From NCBI GenBank assembly GCA_017522185.1, contig JAFWZZ010000023.1, positions 1-43,929 of the forward strand: a stretch of DNA of 43,929 nucleotides, in the 5' to 3' direction. Shown here one piece after another: positions 15,451 through 24,455 of this stretch (position 1 is the stretch's first letter; each line of letters begins with the position of its first letter). Both the position numbers and the translations under genes were made by a program. A model generated the notes under the pieces. It worked only from the letters and a program-made list of their open reading frames with translations. It was not told the DNA's origin and made no database searches. This DNA comes from Bacillota bacterium. Lineage in GTDB: Bacteria > Bacillota > Clostridia > Peptostreptococcales > Anaerovoracaceae.

Positions 15451-15987
15451 ATGAAAGATTTAAAAGGAACTAAGACTTTAGAAAACTTAAAGATTGCTTT
15501 TGCAGGTGAATCCGAAGCAAGAAATAAATACACTTACTTTGCATCCAGAGCAAAGAAGGAGGGTTATGTGCAGATCTCCAAGATCTTTGAAGAAACTGCA
15601 GCAAACGAAAAAGAACACGCTGAATTATGGTATAAGCTGGCTTATGGCATCGGTGAAACACATGAAAACCTGATCACAGCAGCAGAAGGTGAAAACTACG
15701 AATGGACTGACATGTATGCTGAAATGGCGAAGGTTGCCAGAGAAGAAGGCTTCCCAGAAATCGCTGCACAGATGGAAGGTGTAGCTGCTGTAGAAAAGGA
15801 ACACGAAGAAAGATACAGAAAGTTAGCAGACAACGTGAAGAACGGCAAGGTATTTGCAAGAGACGTTGAAGTATTATGGCAGTGCAGCAACTGTGGTCAC
15901 CAGGTATGGGACAAAGAAGCTCCAGGTCTGTGCCCAGTATGCAAGCACCCACAGGCTTACTTCCAGATCAAGGCTGAAAACTACTAA
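15451..15987 (+). CDS. rbr: Rubrerythrin
   Basis: Non-haem diiron peroxidase that reduces hydrogen peroxide in anaerobes. It has 178 residues. The ferritin-like four-helix domain carries the iron Glu residues in [19 protein letters not shown] and EKEHEERY. The C-terminal rubredoxin-like domain has CSNCG and [11 protein letters not shown] for the Fe(Cys)4 centre. It follows perR by 21 nt with AAAGGAG upstream, forming a perR-rbr operon that together with dfx makes a complete superoxide-to-water pathway. Confidence 0.97.
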   Translation: MKDLKGTKTLENLKIAFAGESEARNKYTYFASRAKKEGYVQISKIFEETAANEKEHAELWYKLAYGIGETHENLITAAEGENYEWTDMYAEMAKVAREEGFPEIAAQMEGVAAVEKEHEERYRKLADNVKNGKVFARDVEVLWQCSNCGHQVWDKEAPGLCPVCKHPQAYFQIKAENY

Positions 15988-16074
15988 AGAGTTTATATTT
16001 GCGGACTACAGTCTGCATGAAATAAAAAGGGAGAATTGGGATTACCCCTCACAATTTTATACAAAAGGTAACTG

Positions 16075-16108
16075 GAAAGGCCGGCTGCGTAGCAGCCGGC
16101 CTTTCTTT
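16075..16108 (+). terminator. Terminator after rubrerythrin
   Basis: A 14-bp stem, GAAAGGCCGGCTGC / GCAGCCGGCCTTTC, with a GTA loop, followed by TTT. It lies 87 nt after the rbr stop; I see no gene in between. Confidence 0.9.
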
Positions 16109-16123
16109 GCGGGAGAAAAATCC

Positions 16124-16152
16124 TTGCAGGGCGGGGGAAAATCGTGTATCAT
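16124..16152 (+). promoter_or_regulatory. Promoter of the YczE-like gene
   Basis: TTGCAG (16124-16129), 17-bp spacer, TATCAT (16147-16152), 49 nt before the start codon. Confidence 0.6.
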
Positions 16153-16201
16153 AGATGTGTTTTGGAAAAAATAACGGACTTATATATAGAAGGAGACAGA
16201 T

Positions 16202-16867
16202 ATGAATCGGACCAGAGGAGAGATTGTGAAACATTGTTTTGTCGCGGCTTTCGGCCTTGCGACCTTTGCGACAGGGGTATACCTGACCATTCAGGCCAAC
16301 ATCGGGGTTGCGCCGTGGGACTGTTTTTTCCTGGGGGTGGAAAAGACGTTCGGCATTAAGTATGGTAACGTAGCAGTAATGACATCTTTGATCGTGATCT
16401 GTATCGACCTGCTTCTGAAGGAAAGAATCGGGCTGGGGACTTTGATCGATGCGGTGTTTACCGGCAAGGTAGTCGACTTTCTGGACTGGCTGGACGTGGT
16501 GCCGCCGCAGGAATCCATGGTAATCGGTATTCTGATGATGATAGGAGGCCTGTTCTTAAATGGCCTGGGACAGTTCATCTATATGAGGGTGGCTCTTTGC
16601 TGTGGACCGAGAGACGGTATGATTGTAGGACTGAGCAAGAAACTGAAGCGTGTGCCTATCGGCATCGTCAGCGTTTTAATTCTGGCGGTGGTATTGTTCT
16701 TCGGCTGGATGCTGGGCGGCCCGATTGGAATCGGTACTCTGATTGGCGCATTCCTGATGGGTCCAATCATGCAGCTGGTGTTTAAGATGCTTCATTTTGA
16801 TGCAGAAGCCGTAAAACACCAGGATATCTTTGCTTCTGCGAAAGTGCTGGCGGGCAGGAAGGCGTAG
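16202..16867 (+). CDS. YczE/YitT-like integral membrane protein
   Basis: A 221-residue membrane protein with about five spans. The pattern FGLATFATGVYLTIQANIG followed by VAPWDCFFLGV resembles the YczE family of Firmicutes, and GPRDGMIVGLSKKLKRVPIG and GGPIGIGTLIGAFLMGP fit the same family. Members are uncharacterized or accessory to lipid/antibiotic pathways in some Bacillus; no function can be assigned here. GAAGGAGACAG precedes the ATG. It is a single-gene unit flanked by terminators. Confidence 0.75.
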   Translation: MNRTRGEIVKHCFVAAFGLATFATGVYLTIQANIGVAPWDCFFLGVEKTFGIKYGNVAVMTSLIVICIDLLLKERIGLGTLIDAVFTGKVVDFLDWLDVVPPQESMVIGILMMIGGLFLNGLGQFIYMRVALCCGPRDGMIVGLSKKLKRVPIGIVSVLILAVVLFFGWMLGGPIGIGTLIGAFLMGPIMQLVFKMLHFDAEAVKHQDIFASAKVLAGRKA

Positions 16868-16893
16868 CGGCTATATAGAAAAACAGAGTGAAA

Positions 16894-16930
16894 AGGTCTG
16901 TTTCCCTGATGGGAACACAGATCTTTTTTT
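16894..16930 (+). terminator. Terminator after the YczE-like gene
   Basis: GGTCTGTTTCCC pairs with GGGAACACAGATC around a TGAT loop, with one bulged C, followed by a long T-run. Confidence 0.85.
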
Positions 16931-17038
16931 TATTTTTTGTGAAATGTAGAAAAAATGCCCTGGATTTTGTGTGAAAAACACAGATTTTGGCCTGTTTTGT
17001 GAACATTGGAAAAGATGTAGAAAAAGACGCAATAGGAG

Positions 17039-17062
17039 AAAACGTTGAAATTGCAACGTTTT
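17039..17062. repeat. Perfect 9-bp dyad in the gap before the S10 operon
   Basis: AAAACGTTG-AAATTG-CAACGTTTT. The surrounding gap (16931-17202, about 270 nt) is A/T-rich and holds no convincing gene; TGTAGAAAAA occurs twice in it. The dyad is followed by only four Ts that belong to the arm, so it is not an obvious terminator for the upstream gene. An operator is possible. Confidence 0.4.
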
Positions 17063-17202
17063 GACGGATTCTGACGCTAAAAAAGAAACGCCAGGTCGCG
17101 TGTTCTAACATCGTCCGCGCAGATGCTTGAAAATACTGGATTTGCGAGTTTTCGGTCTCGAAAAAAAGTCGAAAAAAGTGCGAAAAAAATTTAAAAAAAG
17201 TA

Positions 17203-17231
17203 TTGCATTATTTGACAACTTAAGATATACT
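17203..17231 (+). promoter_or_regulatory. Promoter of the S10-spc-alpha superoperon
   Basis: TTGCAT (17203-17208), 17-bp spacer, TATACT (17226-17231). It is preceded by a strongly A-rich stretch that could act as an UP element, as expected for a growth-regulated ribosomal promoter. A TTGACA at 17212 is at the wrong distance from any -10 box. Confidence 0.7.
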
Positions 17232-17237
17232 ATAAAA

Positions 17238-17521
17238 GCTTGCTTAAGGCGATGAAGTAGGAAGTTGCTGGGCTATCAGGTTTTCCTACGGAGAATTGTC
17301 CCCACCTGATGGGGGCGAAGGTGTTCGCCGGCTTTTGCTTTGTGCCAAAATAAAAGAAACGCACGGAGGCGTGTACAAAGTAAGCAATTCCACCGTTACA
17401 CGTTAAGGAAGCAGGCATTTGACTGATCTACGAATTGAAACATCAAATCGCCTAAGGTCAATTAAAGAACCCCTTGTACAGGCATAGCGAAAACAGTACA
17501 AAAAAGAAAGGAAAAAGAAAG
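17238..17521 (+). ncRNA. Structured 5' leader of the S10 operon
   Basis: A 280-nt untranslated leader without an open frame of note. Visible helices: a closing helix between AGGCGAT (17247-17253) and ATCGCCT (17447-17453), CCCCA/TGGGG near 17300-17314, GGCGAA-GGTG-TTCGCC (17314-17329), and a TTGCT/AGCAA-type stem around 17334-17385. Ribosomal operons in many bacteria use such leaders for feedback by a ribosomal protein (L4 for the E. coli S10 operon). Which protein binds here is unknown. Confidence 0.6.
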
Positions 17522-17833
17522 ATGAGCGAATTACAGAAAATCAGAATTAAGCTGAAGGCTTATGATCACGCATTACTGGATCAGTCCGCAGCTAAGATTG
17601 TGGAAACAGCTAAGAAGACTGGCGCAGACGTTTCTGGCCCAATTCCTCTTCCAACAGAAAAGGAAGTTGTAACAATCTTAAGAGCTGTACACAAGTACAA
17701 AGACAGCAGAGAACAGTTCGAACAGAGAACTCACAAGAGACTGATCGACATCACAAATGCAACTCTGCAGACAACAGATGCTCTGACTAAGCTGGACTTA
17801 CCTGCTGGCGTAGACATCGAAATCAAGCTGTAA
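17522..17833 (+). CDS. rpsJ: 30S ribosomal protein S10
   Basis: First gene of the superoperon, 103 residues. S10 is a small-subunit head protein, and also NusE in transcription antitermination. [20 protein letters not shown] and [20 protein letters not shown] match the family, and the C-terminal [11 protein letters not shown] is complete. I use the ATG at 17522, placed 5 nt after AAAGGAAAAAG and matching the usual N-terminus. An in-frame upstream start at 17474 has no ribosome-binding site. Confidence 0.97.
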   Translation: MSELQKIRIKLKAYDHALLDQSAAKIVETAKKTGADVSGPIPLPTEKEVVTILRAVHKYKDSREQFEQRTHKRLIDITNATLQTTDALTKLDLPAGVDIEIKL

Positions 17834-17988
17834 GCTTAACAACAACAAAGTATTAAGGGTACTCCCCTTAGTAAGATTACATGAGAGGGACTTCACCGGG
17901 CCGTCCTGTGTTGGCAAGGCGAAGCGACCAAACCAGAGTAATCCGCTGTAAGATGCGGCCACAGCCGCAAAAGTAGGAGGAAAAAATA
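17834..17988 (+). ncRNA. Structured spacer between rpsJ and rplC
   Basis: 155 nt with no gene, unusually long for this tightly packed operon. TAAGGG/CCCTTA forms a hairpin at 17854-17870. GATTAC (17875-17880) pairs with GTAATC (17938-17943) and encloses two helices, GGAC/GTCC and TTGG/CCAA, giving a three-way junction. TGCGGC-CACA-GCCGCA (17954-17969) is a perfect hairpin just before the rplC ribosome-binding site. It looks like a cis-regulatory RNA. Confidence 0.55.
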
Positions 17989-18618
17989 ATGAAAGCATTA
18001 CTAGGCAAGAAAATCGGAATGACTCAGATTTTCGCAGAAACAGGAGAAGTAATTCCTGTAACAGTTATCGAAGCTGGTCCTGAAGTAGTAACTCAGATCA
18101 AGACAGTTGAAACTGACGGTTACAACGCAGTTCAGGTAGCGTTCGAAGATCAGAAGGCTCACAGAGTAAACAAGCCAATGACTGGTCACTTTGAAAAGGC
18201 TGGCGTAGCTCCTAAGAAGCACGTTACAGAATTCAGAGTAGAAGAAGGTGAAACTTACGAAGTTGGACAGGTTATCACTGTTGCTGATTTCGAAGTTGGC
18301 AAGAAGTTAGACGTAACTGGTACTTCCAAAGGTAAGGGTACTCAGGGTAACATCAAGAGACACGGCCACCACAGAGGTCCTATGTCCCACGGTTCCAAGC
18401 ACAAGAGATTAGCTGGTGCTTTAGCTGCTGGTACTTACCCATCCAGAGTATTCAAGGGTAACGCTGGTCCAGGTAGAATGGGTCGCGAAACTGTAACAGT
18501 ACAGAACGTTGTTTTAGTAAAAGTTGACACTGACAGAAACCTGATGCTGGTTAAGGGCGCTGTTCCTGGCGGCAAGGGTAGCCTGGTTAGAATCCAGTAC
18601 GCTGTTAAAGGTCAGTAA
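17989..18618 (+). CDS. rplC: 50S ribosomal protein L3
   Basis: L3 initiates large-subunit assembly and reaches toward the peptidyl-transferase centre. 209 residues, normal length. MKALLGKKIGMTQIF is the family start. The loop with GHHRGPMSHGSKHKR at residues 126-140 is the conserved central extension. GTAGGAGG precedes the ATG. It is the first gene after the structured spacer, so that RNA could control L3 and everything downstream separately from S10. Confidence 0.97.
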   Translation: MKALLGKKIGMTQIFAETGEVIPVTVIEAGPEVVTQIKTVETDGYNAVQVAFEDQKAHRVNKPMTGHFEKAGVAPKKHVTEFRVEEGETYEVGQVITVADFEVGKKLDVTGTSKGKGTQGNIKRHGHHRGPMSHGSKHKRLAGALAAGTYPSRVFKGNAGPGRMGRETVTVQNVVLVKVDTDRNLMLVKGAVPGGKGSLVRIQYAVKGQ

Positions 18619-18647
18619 GATAGACTTCAGGAAGGAGGAAGCAAAAA

Positions 18648-19271
18648 ATGGCAAAAGTAACAATGCTTAACATGGCCGGAGCTGAAGCCGGAGTTATTGA
18701 GCTGAGAGATGACATCTTTGGTATCGAACCAAACGCAAACGCTGTTCATGCAGTAGTTGTAAACTACCTGGCAAACCAGAGACAGGGTACTCAGTCCGCA
18801 AAGACTAGAGGAGATGTTAGAGGCGGCGGTAGAAAGCCTTTCAGACAGAAGGGTACTGGTCGTCACAGACAGGGTTCCACAACTGACCCATCCCAGGTTG
18901 GAGGTGGTGTTGCGTTCGCACCAAAGCCAAGAGATTACAGATACACAATCAACAAGAAGGTAAGAAGATTAGCTATGAAGTCTGTATTATCTTCCAAGGT
19001 ATTAGAAAAGGAATTAATCGTTTTAGACGAATTAAAGTTTGACGCTCCTAAGACAAAGGAAATGATCAAAGTATTAGAAAACGTTAAGGCTGGTAAGAAA
19101 GCTTTAATCGTAACTGCTGAAAAGGACGAAAACATCGTGAAGTCCGCAGCAAACATCCCTGGTGTAAGAACTGCACTGGTTGGAACAATGAACGTTTACG
19201 AAATCGTAAACCACAACAGCTTCATCGTAACAAAGGAAGCAATCGAAAAAATTCAGGAGGTGTACATCTAA
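18648..19271 (+). CDS. rplD: 50S ribosomal protein L4
   Basis: L4 lines the peptide exit tunnel and in some bacteria represses its own operon by binding the S10 leader. 207 residues. The tunnel loop is clear: [20 protein letters not shown] followed by [21 protein letters not shown] precedes the ATG. Its stop overlaps the rplW start by one base (TAATG). Confidence 0.96.
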   Translation: MAKVTMLNMAGAEAGVIELRDDIFGIEPNANAVHAVVVNYLANQRQGTQSAKTRGDVRGGGRKPFRQKGTGRHRQGSTTDPSQVGGGVAFAPKPRDYRYTINKKVRRLAMKSVLSSKVLEKELIVLDELKFDAPKTKEMIKVLENVKAGKKALIVTAEKDENIVKSAANIPGVRTALVGTMNVYEIVNHNSFIVTKEAIEKIQEVYI

Positions 19272-19561
19272 TGAGATCTGCATACGACGTAATCATTAAG
19301 CCGGTTATCTCCGAACAGAGCATGGACATGGCACAGGAAAAGAAGTACACTTTCAAGGTTGCTGTAGATGCTTCTAAGACTGAAGTTAGACTGGCTGTAG
19401 AAGAAATCTTTGGTGTTGAAGTTAAGAAAGTAAACATCATGAACTATGACGGAAAGTTAAAGAGAATGGGAAGAACAATGGGCAGAAGAGCTGCTTACAA
19501 GAAGGCAATCGTTACACTGACTGCTGGCAGCAAAGAAATCGAGTTCTTCCAGAGTCTGTAA
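19271..19561 (+). CDS. rplW: 50S ribosomal protein L23
   Basis: L23 sits at the tunnel exit and is the docking point for trigger factor and SRP. 96 residues. [20 protein letters not shown] and [20 protein letters not shown] match the family. The start ATG overlaps the rplD stop. AGGAGGTG lies in the end of rplD, showing translational coupling. Confidence 0.96.
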   Translation: MRSAYDVIIKPVISEQSMDMAQEKKYTFKVAVDASKTEVRLAVEEIFGVEVKKVNIMNYDGKLKRMGRTMGRRAAYKKAIVTLTAGSKEIEFFQSL

Positions 19562-19579
19562 TATAGGAGGTAGGCTACA

Positions 19580-20413
19580 ATGGGAATTAAGAAATATAAT
19601 CCAACTACTCCTGGTTTAAGAGGAATGACAGTTTCTACTTTCGAAGAAATCACTGCGAAAGCACCTGAGAAGTCTTTAACAGAAACTTTAAAGAAGAACG
19701 CTGGTAGAAACGTAAGAGGTAAGATCACCGTTAGACACAGAGGTGGCGGTGCTAGAAGAAAGTACAGAATCATCGACTTCAAGAGAAGAAAGGATGATAT
19801 TCCAGGAACAGTTGCAACAATCGAATACGATCCAAACAGAACTGCGAACATCGCTCTGATCGTTTACGCTGACGGCGAAAAGAGATACATCATCGCTCCA
19901 GAACACTTAAAGGTTGGAGATGTGATCTACTCCGGTCCAGAAGCTGACATCAAAGTTGGTAACGCACTGCCAATTGCAAACATTCCAGTTGGTACAATGA
20001 TCCACAACATCGAATTAAAGCCTGGCAAGGGTGGTCAGCTGGCAAGATCCGCTGGTAACGCTGCTCAGTTAATGGCTAAAGAAGATAAATACGCTCAGGT
20101 AAGACTGCCTTCCGGAGAAGTAAGAAAAGTTCTGATCGAATGTAGAGCTACAATCGGTGAAGTTGGTAACTCCGATCACGGTAACATCCAGATCGGTAAG
20201 GCTGGTAGAAAAAGACACATGGGCTGGAGACCTACAGTAAGAGGTTCCGTTATGAACCCTAACGATCACCCACACGGTGGTGGTGAAGGTAGAGCGCCTA
20301 TCGGACGTAAGGGTCCAGTTACTCCTTGGGGTAAGCCAGCTCTGGGTTACAAGACAAGAAAGAAGAACAAGGCTTCTAATCAGTATATTGTAAAGAGAAG
20401 AAACGAAAAGTAA
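19580..20413 (+). CDS. rplB: 50S ribosomal protein L2
   Basis: L2 is the largest conserved 23S-binding protein, needed for subunit joining and peptidyl transfer. 277 residues. GRITVRH-type RNA-binding block [19 protein letters not shown] and the C-terminal signature [20 protein letters not shown] are intact, including the conserved His near the catalytic centre. The start follows TAGGAGGTAGGCTACA. Confidence 0.97.
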   Translation: MGIKKYNPTTPGLRGMTVSTFEEITAKAPEKSLTETLKKNAGRNVRGKITVRHRGGGARRKYRIIDFKRRKDDIPGTVATIEYDPNRTANIALIVYADGEKRYIIAPEHLKVGDVIYSGPEADIKVGNALPIANIPVGTMIHNIELKPGKGGQLARSAGNAAQLMAKEDKYAQVRLPSGEVRKVLIECRATIGEVGNSDHGNIQIGKAGRKRHMGWRPTVRGSVMNPNDHPHGGGEGRAPIGRKGPVTPWGKPALGYKTRKKNKASNQYIVKRRNEK

Positions 20414-20433
20414 TTAGGAAGGAGCATATATAA

Positions 20434-20712
20434 ATGAGCAGATCACTTAAAAAAGGTCCTTTCGTAGACGTTAAGCTTCTGAAGGCTATCGAAGCAATGA
20501 ACGAAGCAAACGAAAAGAAAGTCATCAAAACATGGTCTAGACCATCTACAATTTTCCCACAGATGGTAGGTCACACAATTGCAGTACATGACGGCAGAAA
20601 GCATGTTCCAGTATACGTTACTGAAGACATGGTTGGCCACAAGCTGGGCGAATTCGCTCCAACAAGAACTTACAGAGGTCATGCTGCAGACAAGTCATCC
20701 AAGGTTAGATAA
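20434..20712 (+). CDS. rpsS: 30S ribosomal protein S19
   Basis: S19 is a head protein close to S13 and the A-site tRNA. 92 residues. [20 protein letters not shown] at the start and [18 protein letters not shown] at the C-terminus are diagnostic. GGAAGGAG is upstream. It sits 20 nt after rplB. Confidence 0.97.
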   Translation: MSRSLKKGPFVDVKLLKAIEAMNEANEKKVIKTWSRPSTIFPQMVGHTIAVHDGRKHVPVYVTEDMVGHKLGEFAPTRTYRGHAADKSSKVR

Positions 20713-20728
20713 GAAAAGGAGATAAAAA

Positions 20729-21064
20729 ATGGAAGCAAAAGCAATTGCAAAATACGTGAGAATGTCTCCTATCAAGCTGAAGCCAGTTGTTGACCTGGTT
20801 AGAGGCAAAGACTTAAATGAGGCATTAACAATTCTGAAGTTCACACCTGGTAAGGGTGCTGAAATCGTTGAAAAAGTTGTTCAGTCTGCTGCTGCAAACG
20901 CTGAAAACAACTTCGACATGAATCCAGATAATTTATACGTTGCAGAAGTATACGTTCACCAGGGACCAACCATGAAGAGATGGAGAGCAGGTTCCCAGGG
21001 TAGAGCATCTATTATCCTGAAGAGATCCAGCCACGTTGGCGTAACTCTGAAGGAAAGAGTCTAA
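20729..21064 (+). CDS. rplV: 50S ribosomal protein L22
   Basis: L22 shapes the exit tunnel and contacts all 23S domains. 111 residues. The N-terminal KYVRMSPIKLKPVVDLVRGK and the tunnel hairpin region MKRWRAGSQGRASIILKRSS are visible. AAAGGAG precedes the ATG by 8 nt. Confidence 0.96.
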   Translation: MEAKAIAKYVRMSPIKLKPVVDLVRGKDLNEALTILKFTPGKGAEIVEKVVQSAAANAENNFDMNPDNLYVAEVYVHQGPTMKRWRAGSQGRASIILKRSSHVGVTLKERV

Positions 21065-21082
21065 GATAGGAGGTTTTCACAA

Positions 21083-21931
21083 ATGGGTCAGAAAGTAAGT
21101 CCACACGGCTTAAGAGTCGGCGTAATTAAAGACTGGGATTCCAAGTGGTACGCTGATAAGAAAAACTTTGCAGACTTCCTGGTTGAAGACAACAAAGTTA
21201 GAGAATATGTAAAGAAAAAATTATACGCTGCAGGCGTTTCTAAGGTAGTAGTAGAAAGAGCAGCTGAAAATAAGATGAGAGTTATCGTAGCAACTGCAAG
21301 ACCTGGTATGGTAATCGGCAGATCCGGCAACGGCGTTGATGAATTAAAGGCTGCATTAGTAAAGATGACTGGCAAGGAAGTTGAAATTTCCATCGAAGAA
21401 GTTAGAAGAGCTGAATTAGACGCTCAGTTAACTGCTGAATCCATTGCACAGGCATTAGAAAGACGTGTAACTTTCAGAAGAGCTATGAAGCAGGCAATCA
21501 CAAGAACTATGAAGGCTAACGCTAAGGGTATCAAGGTTCTGTGTTCCGGTAGATTAGGCGGCGCTGAAATCGCTAGAAGCGAAAAGTACAGCGAAGGTAA
21601 CGTTCCTCTGCACACAATCAGAGCTGACATCGATTACGGTTTTGCTGAAGCAGATACAACATACGGTAAGATCGGTGTTAAGGTATGGATCAACCACGGT
21701 GAAATCCTGGATAAGGGTTTACAGAGCCCAATCCGCGAAGAAAAGCGTGAAAAGAGAGAAAGAAGAGGCAGAAAAGACGGCGACAGAAGAAGAAATGATC
21801 GTAGAAACAACGACAGAAGAAGAAACGACCGTTTCGAAAAGCCAGAAGCTGCTAAAGCAGTAAACCCAAGAGTTAGAAAGACTCCAAAAGTTGAAGAAGC
21901 ACCAGTTGAAACAGTAGTTGAAGCTGAATAA
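21083..21931 (+). CDS. rpsC: 30S ribosomal protein S3 with long C-terminal extension
   Basis: S3 forms part of the mRNA entry channel. The core is normal: [20 protein letters not shown], the KH-type motif [15 protein letters not shown], and the C-terminal domain with [18 protein letters not shown] and [10 protein letters not shown]. At 282 residues it exceeds the usual length of about 215-225. The extra residues after about 218 are low complexity: an Arg/Asp-rich run ([16 protein letters not shown]) and then an acidic end ([13 protein letters not shown]). The extension is in frame and ends normally. Confidence 0.97.
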   Translation: MGQKVSPHGLRVGVIKDWDSKWYADKKNFADFLVEDNKVREYVKKKLYAAGVSKVVVERAAENKMRVIVATARPGMVIGRSGNGVDELKAALVKMTGKEVEISIEEVRRAELDAQLTAESIAQALERRVTFRRAMKQAITRTMKANAKGIKVLCSGRLGGAEIARSEKYSEGNVPLHTIRADIDYGFAEADTTYGKIGVKVWINHGEILDKGLQSPIREEKREKRERRGRKDGDRRRNDRRNNDRRRNDRFEKPEAAKAVNPRVRKTPKVEEAPVETVVEAE

Positions 21932-21961
21932 TAATACGTTTGAGAAAGGAGGAACTAAGCC

Positions 21962-22390
21962 ATGTTAATGCCAAAGCGCGTTAAACACAGAAGAGTTCAT
22001 AGAGGTAGAATGAAGGGCGTAGCTACTAAGGGTAACAAGATTACTTACGGAACATACGGCCTTGTAGCACAGGAATGCGGATGGATCACCTCCAATCAGA
22101 TCGAGGCAGCCAGAATTGCCATGACAAGATCTATCAAGAGAGGTGGTAAAGTATATATCAAAATTTTCCCACACAAGTCAGTAACTAAGAAACCTGCAGA
22201 AGTAAGAATGGGTTCCGGTAAAGGTTCTCCAGAATACTGGGTAGCAGTAGTGAAACCAGGCAGAGTTATGTTCGAAATTGAAGGTGTAAGTGAAGAAGCA
22301 GCAAGAGAAGCTATCAGACTGGCAATTCACAAGTTACCTATCAAAGCGAAGTTTGCCATCAAAGAAGAAGCAAAGGGTGGTGAAGCATAA
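21962..22390 (+). CDS. rplP: 50S ribosomal protein L16
   Basis: L16 organizes the A-site tRNA elbow region of the large subunit. 142 residues. [19 protein letters not shown] and [20 protein letters not shown] are family signatures. AAAGGAGG lies 9 nt before the ATG. The end overlaps rpmC by one base. Confidence 0.97.
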   Translation: MLMPKRVKHRRVHRGRMKGVATKGNKITYGTYGLVAQECGWITSNQIEAARIAMTRSIKRGGKVYIKIFPHKSVTKKPAEVRMGSGKGSPEYWVAVVKPGRVMFEIEGVSEEAAREAIRLAIHKLPIKAKFAIKEEAKGGEA

Positions 22391-22593
22391 TGGAACTGAA
22401 GAAAATGAGAGAAATGACAGAAGTTGAATTAACTGCAGAACTGGAAAAGATGAAGAAAGAATTATTCAACTTAAGATTCCAGCACGTTACAGGTCAGTTA
22501 GAAAACCCTGTTAAGATGAGAGAAGTTAAGAGAAACATTGCAAGAGTTAAAACTATTATGAGAGAAAAAGAGCTTGAAAAGGTTCAGGCTTAA
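22390..22593 (+). CDS. rpmC: 50S ribosomal protein L29
   Basis: Small helical protein near the tunnel exit, next to L23. 67 residues. [20 protein letters not shown] followed by [20 protein letters not shown] is the family pattern. The start overlaps the rplP stop (TAATGG), with AAAGGGTGG as the likely ribosome-binding site inside rplP. Confidence 0.96.
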   Translation: MELKKMREMTEVELTAELEKMKKELFNLRFQHVTGQLENPVKMREVKRNIARVKTIMREKELEKVQA

Positions 22594-22612
22594 TTGAAAG
22601 GAGGATGTATCT

Positions 22613-22873
22613 ATGGCAGTTGAAAGAAACAGAAGAAAGACTAAAGTAGGCGTTGTTGTAAGCGACAAAATGGATAAGACTGTTGTTGTTGCAATCGAAG
22701 ACTTCGTAAGACATTCTCTTTACGGTAAGGCTGTTAAGAGAACTAAGAAAGTTAAGGCTCACGATGAAAACAACGAATGCAATATCGGAGATAAAGTTAG
22801 AATTATGGAAACAAGACCTCTGTCCAGAGACAAGAGATGGAGACTTGTTAACATCGTAGAAAAAGCTAAATAA
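22613..22873 (+). CDS. rpsQ: 30S ribosomal protein S17
   Basis: Primary 16S-binding protein with an OB fold, 86 residues. [20 protein letters not shown] and [20 protein letters not shown] are diagnostic. AAAGGAGG precedes the ATG. Confidence 0.97.
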   Translation: MAVERNRRKTKVGVVVSDKMDKTVVVAIEDFVRHSLYGKAVKRTKKVKAHDENNECNIGDKVRIMETRPLSRDKRWRLVNIVEKAK

Positions 22874-22887
22874 GGAGGCACCAAATC

Positions 22888-23262
22888 ATGATTCAGACAG
22901 AAACAAGATTAAGAGTTGCTGACAATTCCGGTGCAAAAGAATTATTATGTATTCGTATCTTAGGCGGTACTTCCCGTCAGTATGCGAACATTGGCGATAT
23001 TATCGTTTGTGCTGTAAAGGAAGCAACACCAGGCGGCGTTGTTAAAAAGGGCGACGTTGTAAAGGCTGTAGTGGTTAGAACTAAGAAGGGTGCCAGAAGA
23101 GCAGATGGCAGCTACGTGAAGTTCGACCAGAACGCTGCAGTTATCATTAAGGATAAAGAAGATAAGACACCAGTTGGAACACGTATCTTCGGACCTGTAG
23201 CAAGAGAGCTGAGAGACAAAGGCTTCATGAAGATTGTCTCCTTAGCACCAGAAGTACTGTAG
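22888..23262 (+). CDS. rplN: 50S ribosomal protein L14
   Basis: L14 lies at the subunit interface and is the docking site for RsfS. 124 residues, close to the usual 122. [20 protein letters not shown] and the conserved [20 protein letters not shown] block are present. AAGGAGG is upstream, 14 nt from the rpsQ stop. Confidence 0.97.
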   Translation: MIQTETRLRVADNSGAKELLCIRILGGTSRQYANIGDIIVCAVKEATPGGVVKKGDVVKAVVVRTKKGARRADGSYVKFDQNAAVIIKDKEDKTPVGTRIFGPVARELRDKGFMKIVSLAPEVL

Positions 23263-23278
23263 GGAGGTGTTTTGAAAG

Positions 23279-23584
23279 ATGCGTATTAAGAAAGGTGATA
23301 CAGTAGTAGTAATTACTGGTAAAGATAAGGGCAAGACAGGTGAAATCCTGAAGGCTATGCCAAAAGAAAACAAAGTCATCGTTGAAGGTGTGAACATTCA
23401 GACAAAGCACCAGAAGCAGACTAGAACAGCTAAGGCTGAAATCAAGCACGTTGAAGGACCTATCGACGCTTCCAATGTTATGTTCTATGACGCAAAGGCT
23501 AAGGAAGCTGTAAAGATCGGTTACAAGATCGACGGCGACAAAAAAGTTAGAATTAACAAGAAAACAGGAAATGTAATCGACTAA
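23279..23584 (+). CDS. rplX: 50S ribosomal protein L24
   Basis: Early assembly protein near the tunnel exit, 101 residues. The N-terminal KOW motif is clear: [29 protein letters not shown]-like [12 protein letters not shown] and [15 protein letters not shown] follow. GGGAGGTG is upstream. Confidence 0.96.
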   Translation: MRIKKGDTVVVITGKDKGKTGEILKAMPKENKVIVEGVNIQTKHQKQTRTAKAEIKHVEGPIDASNVMFYDAKAKEAVKIGYKIDGDKKVRINKKTGNVID

Positions 23585-23601
23585 GAAAGGAGGAGACGAT
23601 T

Positions 23602-24144
23602 TTGACAGCAAGATTAAGAGAAACTTACAAGAATGAAGTATTCCCAGCATTAAAGGAAAAGTTCCAGTACGAAAACGTTATGGAAGTTCCAAAGCTGGTT
23701 AAGGTTACAATCAACATGGGTCTGGGCGAAGCAAAGGAAAACGCTAAGATCATGGAAACAGCTGTTAAGGAACTGGGTCTGATCTCCGGTCAGAAGCCAG
23801 TTACTACAAAGGCAAAGAAGTCCATCGCTAACTTCAAAGTTAGACAGGGCATGCCAGTTGGAGCAAAAGTTACTCTGAGAGGAGACAACATGTACGAATT
23901 CTGCGACAAGTTCTTCAATATCTCTCTTCCAAGAGTTAGAGACTTCAAGGGTGTTAGCAAGAACTCTTTTGATGGCAGAGGTAACTACTCCATGGGTATC
24001 AAGGAACAGTTAATCTTCCCTGAAATCAACTATGATGATGTTGACACTATCAAAGGTATGAACATTGTATTTACTACAACGGCTAAGACAGACGAAGAAG
24101 CTGCAGCTTTACTGGAACTTCTGGGTATGCCGTTCGAAAAGTAA
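23602..24144 (+). CDS. rplE: 50S ribosomal protein L5 (TTG start)
   Basis: L5 binds 5S rRNA and contacts P-site tRNA. 180 residues. [20 protein letters not shown] at the N-terminus and [20 protein letters not shown] in the middle are characteristic. The start is TTG with AAGGAGGAG at a good distance; no ATG lies upstream in frame. A TTG start could tune expression. Confidence 0.96.
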   Translation: MTARLRETYKNEVFPALKEKFQYENVMEVPKLVKVTINMGLGEAKENAKIMETAVKELGLISGQKPVTTKAKKSIANFKVRQGMPVGAKVTLRGDNMYEFCDKFFNISLPRVRDFKGVSKNSFDGRGNYSMGIKEQLIFPEINYDDVDTIKGMNIVFTTTAKTDEEAAALLELLGMPFEK

Positions 24145-24159
24145 TAGGGAGGTTAACAC

Positions 24160-24345
24160 ATGGCAAAGACATCTTTAAAGGTTAAACAGCAGAGAAAACC
24201 TAAGTTTTCCACTCGTGCATATACAAGATGCAGACTGTGCGGAAGACCACACTCTGTACTGAAGAAGTACGGTATCTGCCGTATCTGCTTCAGAGAACTG
24301 GCTTACAAGGGTGAAATCCCAGGCGTAAGAAAAGCAAGCTGGTAA
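24160..24345 (+). CDS. rpsN: 30S ribosomal protein S14, zinc-ribbon type
   Basis: 61-residue S14 of the short zinc-binding (C+) type. The ribbon has CRLC and CRIC pairs separated by 12 residues. The C-terminal [18 protein letters not shown] is typical. Short zinc S14 is usual in low-GC Gram-positives. It is followed by a 110-nt structured spacer rather than the usual short gap. Confidence 0.97.
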   Translation: MAKTSLKVKQQRKPKFSTRAYTRCRLCGRPHSVLKKYGICRICFRELAYKGEIPGVRKASW

Positions 24346-24455
24346 GATATATTAATTAGTTAGATCAGTGCATAGGCGAGTCCAGAACAGGCTCCGGAAT
24401 CGGCCGGGGCTCACCTGAGGCTTCGAACCATGCAAGTGAAAGGAGAAATACTGTA
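24346..24455 (+). ncRNA. Structured spacer between rpsN and rpsH
   Basis: 110 nt without a gene. TGCAT (24369-24373) pairs with ATGCA (24430-24434). Inside, GGCGAGTCC (24375-24383) pairs with GGGGCTCACC (24406-24415) with one mismatch, around a GC-rich apical part. The rpsH ribosome-binding site (AAAGGAG) lies just after the fold. A feedback site for S8 or another spc protein is plausible. Confidence 0.5.

Noticed and set aside
16931-17202. A small gene or RNA in the AT-rich gap before the S10 operon
   Set aside because: Only short frames without ribosome-binding sites are present. The dyad at 17039-17062 is recorded, but nothing else is supported.
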